Part shown: piece by piece, positions 44,101 through 56,494 of the stretch
How the letters are laid out: each line of letters starts with the position of its first letter
How positions within the stretch are numbered: the stretch's first letter is position 1
NCBI GenBank assembly: GCA_029962745.1
Contig: CM057153.1
Location: 11,996,518-12,060,517, forward strand
DNA: 64,000 nt
Direction: 5' to 3'
Source: Echinometra lucunter
Taxonomy: Eukaryota; Echinodermata; Echinoidea; Camarodonta; Echinometridae
Notes under the pieces: model-generated
Databases searched by the model: none
Told to the model about the DNA's origin: nothing
Seen by the model: only the letters and a program-made list of their open reading frames with translations
Program-made: the position numbers and the translations under genes

Positions 44101-46784
44101 GGAAGCATTAAGCTTTAAAATATATCACCTCCTCTGGATCTAGCTGTTTCAGGGTAGGTGTGGCAGGAATGATATGCGAATTTCGGTAGTAGCCGTCCAC
44201 ATCCGGAGGTATCTCTGTTTTGGTGTAGACATGCATATTTTTATTCAAAAGAAAGTTTTAGTATCATTATTATTGACACATGAATCGTGATTTCGTACAA
44301 ATAAGGAGAACTTCGTTTAATAATCATGAGGGCGTTGCCGGGAAGGGGGGGGGGGGGTTCATCTCACTCTTTTATTGCTATAAGTCAGGAAGACCAGTAC
44401 CACGTTTCATACGCAGTTCAAAAATACCTTGGTTTACCCCATTCGAATTTCATACCTACATTTTAGATCGCAATATCATTGCTCTCTGTGCTCGATGCAC
44501 TTATGTGTAACTTGAGGTACCCTTGGACAAACGTCCTATAACATATTTTTACTCTTGCCACTAGAATTGGATTCTCTGTCATTTCATTTTCAATTTCTTG
44601 GTATCAGATACTCTGCTAACCTGTCAAACTTCGCACAAACTTTGCAGCAATAACGAATGCACGTTTGCAAATTATGGAGGAAAATCCATTTTGCTTCAAG
44701 CATTGACAAAATAATACTACGAAGAAAAGGGAGTAGTATCACCTTCTAGTTGCATATCATTGTTTTCCGGGAGAAGTGGTTCACATTCCTCGTCGAAAAG
44801 GGGTTCGATTTCATTTATATGAGGGTGAATCTAAAGGATAGATAGGATAACGAGACTTGATCTTGATAACAACTTTAAAATCATAACATATTCCACAGCT
44901 TAAAGAGTCATACATTCGGTAGGATAAAAAAGGCTGCAGATGCTTCAAATTTGGTGAAAATTGTAACACTGGAATTTTTTTTTTTTTTCAGTTTTCGTCC
45001 TATTCGACGAAACTGAAGAAATCATTATTTTTTTGAAAAATTCATTTCTTGTTTTTATTTCACCAAAAGCTTTTTAAATTCGAAATCCAAAAGATTACTA
45101 GATTGGAGTTTGACAATAAACGCACCACCGCATCCATCCACTGCCTTACAGAAATGAGAGTTGCACGCTCAGTGTTAAAGCTTGAATTTGAAAGGAAATT
45201 TTCAACATGATACATAACTATAAAAACATTCAGCCACTGACCTTCGTTCTCCTCTTTATCAGGAAAATCACGATACCAAGAATAAAACCCACCAGTGGTA
45301 CAACCAGAAATGCAAAGTAAGTGTTAGCTTCTGGCTCATGGGAAAGATGAAATGGATAGCACTATTTAGTCTGTAACCATTTCGCTTTTTATAAAGTTTG
45401 AATCAGAAGCCCATATCATTTTTTGGAATAATGAACTCGGAATGACAAACACTTTTCATCATCGACATTATGAGCATATGTGTAAAATTTTAAAAGAAAA
45501 TCGTTCGGAGCACCCACTTTGTAAATGCTGTATAACGTAAAAATATTAATTTATGATTTTATCACCCAGGCTTCATGGAGAAAGCGGAAACACCAAGAAA
45601 AGACGAGATAAGAATAATATTGTATGAGTATTGTGGTTATTTTTTTACGGTCTACAGTCTGAAATATTTGCTGCACCACATGAATAACCAAATAACAGTA
45701 ACTTTGATCATTCATTTGATTTGATACTTACCATGCCTGTTTTCCTAAGAAGCGGTATCAGTGCATCACCTTCCTCAAATTCATGCACAGATTCTTGATA
45801 ACAATTATGGAACCGAAAGAAAATTAGAAATAAATTACTGATCGAGGCTCACAAGCGTTTCGATCCACATTAATCTCATGACCCCCTAATACCAACCATA
45901 CGTAAAAATCTAATATTATCCACATTGAATACACTTAATACAGTTGACTCTGCAGAAAAATTCAGAATTTTGCTCTCTTTTTCTGTTACATTCCGGCATC
46001 TCAATTTTTGGAGCTTCTTTACGTCAAGCAGTGAAATTCGTGTATCTGGATATATTCCAAAATTCTTAGCTAGAAATTAGTCTAAGTCGATTGTTATTAG
46101 GGAGAACTCCAAAATTAATTTAAGAAACTGTGATAAATAAGATTGATTTCTAAAGGTATTAGACTAAGATTTTTAATCGAATTTTGAAGTTGTCCCTGAT
46201 TTAAGCCTGAGAAATTTAGAGTGATAATACGATTCGAAATTGTCTTATCATGGCACTTCTAATAAGATGATATGAATATTTCCAAATATATATTTTTAGT
46301 ATTCTGGTATATAAGGTGTCATTGTAGCTTTCTGTCCTAAAAGCAGCAGTCTAAAAGAGGCCAACATAAGTGCAAAATGAGTTTCAGAGAAAGTGTATCA
46401 ACGAGGTGGAGACTGGGCCTTGCAGCCCCTGGGGATTATTCAGATAACCAGCCCCTCATAAACTCGAGCAACGAGATCCCTGAATATCCATATTTGAACT
46501 GCGAGATGCCCGTAGAGATTCATAATTATTATGGCCTCTTCGCAAAAAGCTCTCTGTCTCTCTCTCTCTCTCTCAGTCTTTTTCTATCGTCATTCTAATT
46601 TTCGCTGTGAATTCTTGCTGTGAACCTGCATCATTAATTTTTTTGAATGCTACTAATATATAAATCGATGGTGTTGTTTTGGACGTCTCCGTCAAGCTCT
46701 TAGAGCTTATGACGATTGACGATCCATTCATATATAAATATTACTTAAGTAATTATAGCATTTAACTGATGATCTATAATATGA

Positions 46785-46835
<51 letters not shown>

Positions 46836-47410
46836 TAAATAAATCAAATCAAATGATTAATTATCAAACACAGTAGGTAAGAACTTACCGTGGTCAAAGT
46901 TTACTTCTGATGCATCCAGGAGTTTCCTTGAAGAGAATGATATATTTTCTACAGATTGGATACTCGACCTAAGCTCGGAACGTTGTTCAGACGACACGTC
47001 CGCTGCAATTTAGGCATTGATAGGCAAGTAATTACGGTTAAGTTAAGCCCAGAGGCCTACTAACACAAACCACAAATACTGTCAAAAATACACAGGATTG
47101 TCAAAATTACACAAAAGAAATGAACAGATTAATTTGCAAGATATCCATGGTTCATAATTTATTCCGGTTTGAGCAAGAGTTCAACTGGGTTTTTCTGAAA
47201 AACAAACAATGAATCCAAACACCGAGATTTGATAAAGATATATTTTTTTCCACACGGATATCTTGCCTGGTTCAAGAATTTTTGAGAATTTCCTTTGAAG
47301 TATTGCAAGTCGATCTTTTGCAAAATACCACAATATAACTGAGTCTGGGTCTTCAGATTTCAGTCAAAATTGCACATTCCAAAATTAGTTTCATTTACTG
47401 TATATACAGA

Positions 47411-47445
<35 letters not shown>

Positions 47446-47499
47446 TAGTAAAAGTAGACTATTAGTAGAATAGTAGACTATTCTGTCGCAAAGTCCATG

Positions 47500-47535
<36 letters not shown>

Positions 47536-47820
47536 TTTTTTATGACTAGGAAAAGTATAATGGATTTTTGTCATTGGTTTATATGTTACTTAATGTTACT
47601 TTATATACTTGATCTTATCGTTATCTGCTTTCCTCTGGGCGAAATCAGTTTTCATAATATATCTGTGATTGTCCTCACCTAACAAACAGCAAAGAAGTGG
47701 AAACGCCATGAAGACAACTGCACTAGATGACGGCAAAGATATAGTAAATTTTGGCATACGATATCTGCTGATCGAACATATGAAATTTAGCAATTTTAGC
47801 AAACATCTCACTGTCACCAT
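40394..47820 (-). CDS. Short-ectodomain transmembrane caspase, gene C (linker exon damaged)
   Basis: Exons on the minus strand: 47679-47820 (start, signal peptide), 46889-47002, 45732-45793, 45242-45334 (transmembrane), 44743-44830, 44129-44214 (PDVDGYY), 43309-43476 and 42376-42592 (p20), 41209-41318 (p10) and 40394-40564 (last, stop TAA). Skipping the damaged linker exon keeps the frame: 1251 bases, 416 residues. Start chosen at 47820 (ACCATGG context); the ATG at 47757, nearer the hydrophobic core SAVVFMAFPLLCCLL, is an alternative. The ectodomain is only about 60 residues, without CCP domains. Transmembrane about 107-137, His278 in SHG, Cys321 in KPKIIFVQACRG. The cytoplasmic tail has EIEPLF and ECEPLL (acidic dileucine type). 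Loss of the ADMYxAYATSEG strand probably cripples the protease, so this is either a decaying gene or an inactive decoy. Confidence 0.7.
41097..41126 (+). repeat. (AC)n microsatellite, expanded relative to copy 1
   Basis: About 14 AC units; the matching tract in copy 1 (about 1865-1876) has about six. It lies in the last intron of gene C. Confidence 0.9.
41703..41781 (-). pseudogene. Broken p20/p10 linker exon of gene C
   Basis: Only the 3' part, ending DCGVPDNADMYIAYATSE, of the exon intact in copy A (2463-2642) remains. The 5' part with its acceptor is gone, the result of a 343-base deletion between CTTC repeats. The donor GAAG|GTAAAA of copy A reads GAAG|ATAACA here, so splicing out of it is also lost. 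Confidence 0.8.
43145..43174 (+). ncRNA. Hammerhead-like core in intron of gene C
   Basis: Duplicate of the copy A motif: CTGAGGA 43145-43151, stem GGTAAG/CTTACC fully paired, GAAA 43171-43174. Opposite strand to gene C. Confidence 0.35.
46787..46832 (+). repeat. (AT)n microsatellite in intron 2 of gene C
   Basis: About 22 AT units. Similar (AT)n tract at 47502-47533 and a GCA/GTA tract at 47410-47452, both in intron 1. Confidence 0.9.
46889..47002 (-). CDS. Gene C exon 2: N-terminal stalk
   Basis: Phase 1 to 1, encoding ADVSSEQRSELRSSIQSVEN and FSSRKLLDASEVNFDH. FSSRKLL corresponds to FTSRKLL in gene B exon 2. One NIS glycosylation sequon is present. Exon 3 (45732-45793) adds SVHEFEEGDALIPLLRKTGM and joins the transmembrane exon in phase 0. 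Confidence 0.7.
47679..47820 (-). CDS. Gene C exon 1: start and signal peptide
   Basis: From the ATG at 47820 in perfect Kozak context. It contains a second ATG at 47757 just before FTISLPSSSAVVFMAFPLLC. It ends with a phase-1 GTGAGG donor, like exon 1 of gene B. If translation starts at 47757 the product begins with a conventional signal peptide; from 47820 it has 21 more residues. Confidence 0.6.
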
Positions 47821-49827
47821 GGTCACTGTGTTTTGCAGTTAACAGCATCTACCTCATCGTTGCACAACTATTATTCCAGCTGATATTCAATACTATGTAA
47901 GCGCGTTCTTATGTTTAAACTCACGTACACTTACACTGGGAAACAATGGCAAAAAAAAAAAAAAAAACACATTTGTTGCAACATAAAAATTCAATATCAT
48001 AAGAAGAAATGAATCATTTCGATATGAATTGAATTGAATCAATTAAAGGCATTGGCTAACTTTGTGAGCCGCTGATTTAAAAAATTCTCAAACTAAGATG
48101 AAACATGTGTATGAGTACTTGTATTTGTACTCAAAAACCCTGAAACCAACCATAATTTGGAATGAAAAGGTGTAAGTTAGTCGCAAACGGCGATTTTATT
48201 CTCCTTCGTCTCACGAGACAATCACTAAGAGGACCACTTTGCTTGAATTTGAAAATGCCGTTATGTGCCTTCCGCCGCGTGATACGCCAATACACACAGT
48301 ACGGTAAGGTGAGTCATATGCGCATGCGCACTCCTTATGTCTATTCTGTCAACCGACCCTCGTATATTTTTCAAACATTGGTTCACATTTTTTATATTTG
48401 AAAATACTTCCTGTGGATATCATACTTTGAAACTTTCAGACTGGTATTTTTACACTATAACCCTTATGCTTATCCCATTTTCAAGTAACAAAACAAGATT
48501 TTTTAAAATCATAACAATGTTAACCAATGTCTTTAAACTATGAATACCAATAAGGAATTATTAGCAAATGGGGATACAAATTTCATAGAATAGTATATAG
48601 CTCAGGATAATGAATTTACTCAAGGCGGGCTTAGCATATATTCCTACAGATGACATACACACAAACTTAGTAATAACAAGAGTCGAACTTACCTTAACGT
48701 GATGATGTTGATTTTCATAAAAAAACAATTCCCTGAAGAGCCTTAAGTAGTCAAACAAAGAGCAGTCGTTCAAGATTTGGAAGAGTTTGTACAGTACTGT
48801 TCAGAATTGTATCTCACCGTTGTATAAAGGGGAAGAATCTCACAAAATGAGGAAATTATGACGATATGGCAATCGGCTGTAATCGGGGGGGGGGGCAGTT
48901 ACAGTTTCTCTTTGTTCAATCTGACTATTAGCCCCTCATGATGTCACTGAATGGTTACTTATCTTTCTGTTATTATGTAATGATATCCAAACAATATCCA
49001 CGAGGATATTGTTTCTCCAGAAACCTAAACGGAAGCCTTGATGTGAAATAACTGTTTATGGAATTGACTTAGGGATTCCCCAGATCAATGTATTTTAAGC
49101 TTCAAGATGATGTTTTCTTTTAAATTTTGGTATGAAAGGTAATAATTGTTACTAGCTTTCCTACGGTTCCGATGTAAACTCCTACCAAAGTGTCTCATGA
49201 CACAAAAACAACTAAACTAAACTAAACTAAACTAAATTAAACTAAACTAAACTAAACTAAACTAAACTAAACTAACTAAACTAAACTAAACTAAACTAAA
49301 CTAAATTAAACTAAACTAGACTAAACTGAAACAACAAAAACAACAACGAAAACCATAACACCTATGACATCAATACTTAAAAGAGCACAACTACGCCAGG
49401 GAAGTTGAAGTCTCTTGCCCGAATACCCCCCCCCCCCCTCTTTCTCCCCGTACTCTACTGGACATAGAAACGTACCCGTCAAGTTAATCATAAAGTATCT
49501 CATATCGTAAGGAAGTCAATATTGGACCATCAGGTGGCTTATCAATATCATTTATCATCCAGGTTTGCATGCACTTTATATATATTTACATGTTTTCCAT
49601 GCAAATGGACAGGCTTTGAAATTTTCTGCACAGTTTCTCTCAGTTCATATTAGTTTCAGATATAATATTATGACTTTTCAAAAGAAAAATGTAGCAATAA
49701 AAATAAATAGTCTTGTTGCCAATTTGAAGAAGAAAAGCTGATAAAATAAGACTTTAATCAATTCATAGTTAGTACCCCTGTCACACCGACGAGACTGACA
49801 CGAGAGCGACCCCAGATCGATCAGGGC
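47821..49827. other. Intergenic: no gene recognised
   Basis: AT-rich. A stretch at about 48010-48360 (AAAGGCATTGGCTAAC, ending near ATGCGCATGCGCAC) looks like a dispersed repeat. Poly-G is at 48886-48894 and poly-C at about 49428. No supported exon on either strand, apart from possible 5' untranslated sequence of gene C next to 47820. Confidence 0.55.
49210..49327 (+). repeat. (AACTA)n pentanucleotide array
   Basis: About 23 units of AACTA (TTTAG on the other strand) with a few slips to AATTA and one TAACTAAC. It is not a known animal telomere unit (TTAGGG, TTAGG), so it is called a simple array. Confidence 0.9.
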
Positions 49828-49945
49828 CCCCGTTTCATAAAACGTGTTATCAGTATCAGCTACAGAAATCCTTGCATCTGATTGGCGGAGAGTTTTTTTG
49901 TCATAGAAATGTGGCAATTGTTACTGATAACAAGTTCTATGAAAC
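49828..49945. mobile_element. MITE with CGTTTCATAAAACG ends
   Basis: Left CCCCGTTTCATAAAACGTGTTATCAG; the right end in reverse reads CGTTTCATAGAACTTGTTATCAG. About 115 bases, no coding. The ends resemble those of the 31510 and 51899 elements. Confidence 0.75.
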
Positions 49946-50030
49946 GATTTGTACATTGCCCGAATGGTTAAGAATCGGTCGGCATAGGAATCCAAGAGGA
50001 GTCGGTTTGGTGGTGTTACTGGGTCATAGC

Positions 50031-51294
50031 CAGTGGCGTAGACAGGTTCTTACACCTGGGGGGGATGATTTGCCGTTCACGAGAAATCGAGGATCAATTT
50101 CGTATACAGATACACACACACGCACACAAACACGTACACACCGCACACACACACCCACACACACCCACACACATACACCCGAATGCACAGCACCGGCGTA
50201 AATCCACTTTGAGGAGTGGGGGGGGGGCGGGATAATCAACTTTTTGCCGATTTTTTCTCTGTCGAACTCACACTCAAGTATAAACACACGCCCTCACCCA
50301 CCTGAACAGACCCCATTACACACATTTTAATTTTTATCTTGCGAGCGAGCGAGCAAAAAATTACCACTTTTCCGGTTTTCAACTGCATTTTCAAATAGAA
50401 ATTCTATAATATGATGAGCGAGCGAAGCGAGCGAGCCAAAAATAACCACTCTTCTGGTTTTCCATCGCATTTTCAAACAAAACTTCTAAAATATGGTGAG
50501 CGAGCAAAGCGAGCAAGCCAAAAATAAGCTCTTTTCTGGTTTTAAATCGCATTTTCAAATAGAAATTCTAACATATGATGGTTACTTATGACAGATTATT
50601 TAAAAATTTATTAACGATTAATTCAAATGTCATTTCTTCCTTAAAAAGTGTGTGTGTGGGGGGGGGGGGGGGTTTTGTACCCGCCATCCCCCCTGTCAAA
50701 AAAGTGGGGGATATATCCCCCATCCCCCGGGATTTACGCCAATGATGCACAGACATAAATAGACCGTGACAAACGAATATAGAATATGGACTGACACACA
50801 TTATTGCATATTTGCATCACGCTATTTATCTTTCTTTTTTTTTAAAATTTTGTTGTTACACCACTTCAGAAAAACTGTGACAGCGCCGAAATTACCCAAA
50901 AGTAATATAAATAACTACATAAATAAGAATAATTATCGATATAGTTATGATAGTAATCGTCATTTCAGTCACATTAACGATGATGATGATGATGATGATG
51001 ATGATAACTATTATTATTATCATTATATAGGCATAATAATAACAATTATTAGTAATTCAATAATTATTATTATTATTATTGTTATTATTACTACCATTAT
51101 TATTGTTATTATTATTATTGTTATTGTTATTGTTGTTGTTTTTATAATGATAATTATTATCATTATTGCTGTTCCTATCATTTCTAAACATGTTAATTCA
51201 GTTTAATTGTAAGCAAACATCCTTCCCTAAAACCGGGGGGGGGGGGGGGGAGTGATTGTACATACCCCTCATCCCCCCGCTGTCTACGCCCCTG
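50031..51294. mobile_element. Non-autonomous hAT element, 1264 bp, 8-bp target duplication
   Basis: Ends CAGTGGCGTAGACAGG and, in reverse, CAGGGGCGTAGACAGCGG. The flanking octamer GTCATAGC is found at 50023-50030 and 51295-51302. Same family features as 14512-16285: G runs near both ends and an internal array with the GAGCGAGCGAAGCGAGC core. The interior also has (CA)n at about 50110-50170 and ATT/GTT microsatellite at about 50980-51180. No transposase. Confidence 0.9.
50338..50590 (+). repeat. Tandem repeats of about 95 bp with GAGCGAGCGAAGCGAGC core
   Basis: Three units: ATGATGAGCGAGCGAAGCGAGCGAGCC, then AAAAATAACCACT, TTTTCTGGTTTTC and CGCATTTTCAAATA. The core is shared with 14725-15740; the spacer sequence is not. 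Confidence 0.85.
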
Positions 51295-51341
51295 GTCATA
51301 GCAACCAATTCATTTCCAGGGGAAAGGTAATATTGATCAGT

Positions 51342-51500
51342 GGAGCGTATCATGAAAGGACTTGTCGGATATTTTATCTGACAAAGTCTGTTTTATCCGA
51401 CAGTTGCCATAGTAACAGTGCTTCTCAGCCAATCAAAATCAAGGAAAGATGTCAGATCTGACAACTTGTCAGACAACAAATGTTGATGAAACGCTCCCCT
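51342..51500. mobile_element. MITE with GGGAGCGTTTCAT ends, copy 2
   Basis: About 90% identical to 31510-31670 over the full length, including ACTTGTCGGATATTTTATC and AAGATGTCAGATCTGACAAC. It inserted next to the right end of the hAT element. Confidence 0.85.
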
Positions 51501-51898
51501 GGAAGAGAGGGTTGTAAAATACGAGTAGGATCGATCAGATAACTGGACGAAGGCTTTGTATTTTCGGGTTAATAATAAAAAGATGTGTCATCCGTTGTGT
51601 TTCTGAACGATCTGATCGATCTGTTATTAGAAGCTATGATACACAGTTCCTGCGACATTGCTCCGTGGTCAAATTATTCAGCTGATCGATTTATGAACTT
51701 CAACAGGGGACAAAACACGGGACAATACACTAAAACTCACCAAACCCTGCACCATTCACCACCCTCCCCCCCCCCCCCCCTCAAAAAAAATAGCCACGTT
51801 TAATCAATCCTTAACCTCATTATCTCTTACTTATTAAACATCTAAGTCATTTTGTGAGATATAGACAATGAGTATTATTTCCCTTCAAAAGGATCTGG

Positions 51899-52058
51899 GC
51901 ACCGTTGCATAAAACCTATCATTGATAGTAACTTTCCCATCAATGGTAACTTCCATGGAAACCTTGAATCTGATTGACTGTTAAGCAATGTTACCGTGGT
52001 AGTTGAAAGTGATGGCATGAGTTACCATTAATGGTAAGTTGTATTAACGGGGCCCCGA
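51899..52058. mobile_element. MITE with GGGCACCGTTGCATAAAA end
   Basis: Starts GGGCACCGTTGCATAAAACC, ATCATTGATAGTAAC, and ends TTACCATTAATGGTAAGTTG, GGGGCCC, an imperfect inverted repeat. No coding capacity. Confidence 0.7.
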
Positions 52059-55000
52059 GACCTAATGTGTTTTCACCAACATAGGTTCTGATTTTGCGTC
52101 ATTCACCAATACAAAATAAGCCACCGAGTTACAGAATAATGTATACTTTAAAAATATAAGCGAAGTAAAGTGTGTTTTTTCGTTCAAAATATACTATTTC
52201 ATATATTACATATTTGCATAATAAAGGGCTAGAATGTATTTCATGCATTTGGTAAACCTCGGTAGAAGTTGCGATTCTTTGATAAACATGCCTCTCTTCA
52301 TTAAAATACATGAATAAGTAAGAAATATCTTGTTAGGCTTCAAGCATCTAACAGTGACATGTGAACCGGAAAAAAAAAACTTGAAGCATAATACAAAAAG
52401 AATGATATGAATTACGAAAAATATAGTTAATAACTTTTCTAGAATGCAAATTCCTTGAAATGTAATAATTTTATTCCATTATTCATATTTTTGTACATCT
52501 ATATATGCATCTGCGATTATATAATCTCCATTTTATAGAACAATAATAAAATGGATAAAAGGTCATAGACGAGTGTAGTTATATCATACACATGATATTT
52601 GTTGCTGTCTACGATTCAAAGGTAACAGTAAAAATAAGTGTAATTTGGCTATTTTAGGATTTAAAAAAAAATATATATAGGTATGTTGATGGCCTCATTG
52701 TTGTTGATAATGGATTAAAGAGACATCCATCCCCCATACCTTACCCCTCCCTGACGGAAACTGTCGGTTTCATTGTATACATGCGAGGTTTGGCCCAACT
52801 GGATATATTGTGAGTTATTAATACACCCACATGGGGGGGGGGGGGGACTTTTCTTTGGCCCTGGAAGCCAATTAACCAACGGGATTTGGATAGATGTTTA
52901 CAGAGGTGGATTGAAGGGGGCACACGTGCATGTGCTCCTCCCTCCCTTCCCTATTAAGACACACCTTCTTTACCTTTGATAAGCAGAAAACATTAAAGGG
53001 TAGGGACTTCTACACAAGCAGTGATCGAGTTGTTGTTTTTGTTGTTTAATCTACAAATCGAATGACACCCTTTTCACAATGACATATTTTAGCCGTTGAG
53101 CATTTATAAGTTGAAGCGTAGCTAGACTAATTTTAGGGGTTGTCGGGTCAGATTTTTCAACAACCAACTGGAATAAACGGTTATCACAATATCAAATTTG
53201 CCATCTATGCTAAAAACTAGTCGTCAGAAAGCCAAATTATCTGACGAAAGCTCCAACAAATTTTCCCATCAGTTATCCTTAAATCCTGTCCAGCTATATA
53301 CGCACTTTTATCGGAGTAAATGTAAGAATACAAGAAAGTCGTTTAACGGTTAGATGTATTCATTAATAACTAGGTGAATGAATTCTGGGTTGTTACACTA
53401 TTTTGTATGAGTTTGATAAGTATTTAAATAGTCATTTTTAAGATACAAACCTTACAACCCTTCAAAATTTGTAAGTAGAAAAATTCATTGCCTACTTGGA
53501 ACCGGTTGGTCTCTGTATTAATCTATGGGAATCGAGGAAATTCAGCGGGTTAGGCTGCAAATTATATTCATCTTGGGGTAGGCTTACAAATTTAATGCCC
53601 CCTTTTTATTGATGCCACCATTTCTAGATCCCGAGTTTAAATGACAGCAACATGTCAAGGAAAAAGAATCATTGGAATAACCAGTATAGATAAAGAAAAT
53701 TTCATCAGATATTGACAAGAGACACATTTCTTTATATCATATTCAAATTTGTCCTGCAAATCGTGTAATTTGTTCCCATTGCTGAACAAACTATGCAATT
53801 TATTCCTAATCCTTTCAGTTGAAATATCGAAAACAGCCTCGAAGGAATTTGCACTTTCATATTTCATATGATTTCCAGCAATCGCAAAATATCTTGTCCT
53901 CTACGTTTTTAAACTTTTTTTTTTTTTTTAATATTTAAGGCTTTAAACTAAACACACCGAAAATATAACCGGCTTCAAAGCAGCCCCACACTGACTGACT
54001 GTTCGCCATTCGTCGTAATTAAAAGTCTTGTTTGGTGTGTTGTCGGTATAGCGTCGGTCTCTGCTTTGTCACTAGGGTATAAATCCCGTTCACATGAAGC
54101 GTCATTTCATTATAATGGCGCAAGCTGCTCTGTTCCATTCCACAGAATTCATGCACAAGGGAAGTTTTCTTATACATTCATGCGGTTTGTGTAGATTGCT
54201 AACCTACAGGTGCACTCCAAACTATGTTATGTAATTTCTATTGCTTATACTGCTCGCTGTTGCGTGATTTCACCATGTTCACTGAATCGATAGCTCGCGT
54301 CACGACGTAGTGAAATAACGCGACGTGTGAGACTTAATTTTTGACATGTGAATTTCTGTTCGAGGACGAAGGATTTGGCCTCTTTCATCATGAACGAACA
54401 AAGACACTGACTCCAGGTTCTTGGACCAAGTCGTTGGCATCGTCCAGAGAACCACTTAGGACGCAATGGCTATCCGCTGCCACCCATGTAAACGCTTCAC
54501 AGTTTTCTGTACTCATACATCGTTGCGCACATCGGATCTGGGTAGTTGGACCCTCGATTGTTTGGATCTGTTTGCTCGCAGCGACGGTCTTGTCGATAAA
54601 CTGAAGAGAGTAAGTGCTTGCTGACTTCCGTGCAGGGCCAACTGAATATTAAACGAAAGAGACTTTGTTCATTTAAAAATACGAAAATTTTGGGTGACGG
54701 TTTGTAGCTTATTTGAACTTTAAGGTTTATGCACTTTTGTAGATAAAGTCATCATTTATCATAATTTTTCGACTCATTCAAGTACTATTTTGAGTCAGAG
54801 GCCTGAATGTGGTGAAAATCTTAGCTTAAATAAGAAATTGGATATGTGAGGTTCATTACAATATTTTTTCGTAATAGCAACAGTTTTGCCATGTCTTGCT
54901 TTCCGAAAACTCAGACAGAAAATGCAAAAATATCCTCTTGTTGTAACAAAGTGTGACTGTATTTCCCATAATCTCAATCAGATTGTTGGCAAATTGTTGG

Positions 55001-55854
55001 CATACAAAATGATAATGTTAATCTACTCAGATACTTCTACTTTAGCTTATACAACTAAATATGACTAACAGACCCATTTGGCTTTCCATATTCAAGTCAC
55101 TCTAAAAGTCAGGCGTAACTTGGCAAACGGCTTTGTGAAACTAATCAGTAGTTTTATAGGAAATCACTTGGTTGTTTTATATAATTCGGATGTTTCTGTC
55201 ATTGACAATGACCCCTGCATGTGAAATTTTTACCCTTTTTAAACATTTGTACTTTATATTTTTTGTTTTTTTAAATATCATTTGATATGCCGACGTATAA
55301 TATGGGTGACAAGACGTTTGTTCCTGCGATGATTGCTTGTGTCTTGGTGTCTCCAGGGGCATGGGGTTGGGGTTGAGGCTTTGGTTGGGGTTTTAGTTCG
55401 GAGTGGTGTGGGGATGGTAATCGGGGTTTGGGTTGGGTTTGGGTTGGGCTTTATGTTTCATTTGACGTGCATATTTTCCATGAAAGCAGTTGTCAGAGCA
55501 AATGACATGGAATCATAATGTGAAATATGAAATATTTGTATTTTTGATCAGAAATATTTGTATATCTTAATGTGAAATATTTGTTTTTGTTCTTTTTAAC
55601 TGGGATTGTGCAATATCTTTCTCTATGAGGGCTCGCATGCCTCTGGAAAACTGTGAAAGATTTCACTTTTGCGAGCCCTGGCCCATAGGCAACTATTTAT
55701 TTCTTTCTGCCTACTCTTTACTTCATAATTCCTTCTCTTTCACTATCGTTTTTAAAGATATTGGTATTAATTTCATTCTGTTTTAATGCCTATGTATTTC
55801 GCATCTGATTTTTATGGCCAAATAAACAACAATATAATAATAATAATAATAATA

Positions 55855-55920
<66 letters not shown>

Positions 55921-56218
55921 TACAATAACACACCCTGGTTAGGAATTTCCATTGTGCGCCCTCTTTTACCTAACCTTTGATACTCCTCTGAATTGATTAA
56001 TCACTTTTAGCTGCAATTCACAACAGAGGGTTATATCAAATGTTATAAGTAAAGAAAATAAGCACGAATAAGTCATAGAGTAAATAAACCTCGATATGCG
56101 TAAGTGAGCGTATAAAAGTGCACTGCTACCAGCCCATTGGACAGGAGGACATACGCGTTTTACTTTTAGACCATGGTTTAAATCTAAACCTCTTTTGCGA
56201 CTTTGGGTCTTTATGTAC
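52059..56218. other. No gene recognised; possible 3' part of gene D
   Basis: AT-rich, with poly-G at about 52835. 54240-54620 is CpG-richer and ends in a donor-like GAGAGTAAGT, perhaps a 5' untranslated exon of an unknown plus-strand gene, but this is weak. A G-rich stretch GGTTTGGGTTGGGTTTGGGTTG is at about 55420-55448. (AAT)n is at 55837-55920. The phase-1 continuation of the minus-strand gene D must lie here or beyond, but no exon could be picked. Confidence 0.5.
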
Positions 56219-56494
56219 CTGAGTTAGTCGTCGATGACGTGGTCTCTGCATTCTCAGTACTTGGTTGAGAGGTAGTAGTTTCAGTTGTAGGAGAATCAGT
56301 GGATGTTGTCATCCCCTGTGTTGTTGGATCAAGCGGTACTGGTAGTGGCTGTGTTGTAGTTGTTGCTTCGGTTGTTGTTTGCGCAGTTGTGGTTTGAACA
56401 GTTGTGGTTTGAGCAGTTGTTGTTTGAGCGGTTGTTGTTTGGGCAGTTGTGGTTTGAGCAGTTGTTGCTTTGGATGTCGTGGTTTCGTCGCTCC
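56219..56494 (-). CDS. Gene D exon 4: mucin-like TTTAQ repeat
   Basis: Phase 1 to 1. Encodes about seven TTTAQ or TTTVQ pentapeptides, then EATTTTQPLPVPLDPTT and further TT/ST/SPTTE runs. Length is likely polymorphic. The symmetric phase lets the repeat exon be gained or skipped. Confidence 0.8.

Larger units (their letters stand above)
37487..45719. repeat. Segmental duplication, copy 2 (pairs with 1-6746)
   Basis: Same order and orientation as copy 1, differing by scattered substitutions, a 1.7-kb TIR element at 37746-39453, loss of 343 bases at 41781, and about 31 extra net bases in the last caspase exon. Identity is high in introns too, so the duplication is recent. The right boundary falls about 12 bases short of the exon 3 donor of gene C. 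Confidence 0.9.

Noticed and set aside
49210..49327. CRISPR array
   Set aside because: Repeats are directly adjacent pentamers without spacers; no cas genes; the sequence is animal nuclear DNA.
54341..54604. 87-codon frame in CpG-richer DNA
   Set aside because: No ATG start and no recognisable domain; at best an untranslated exon.
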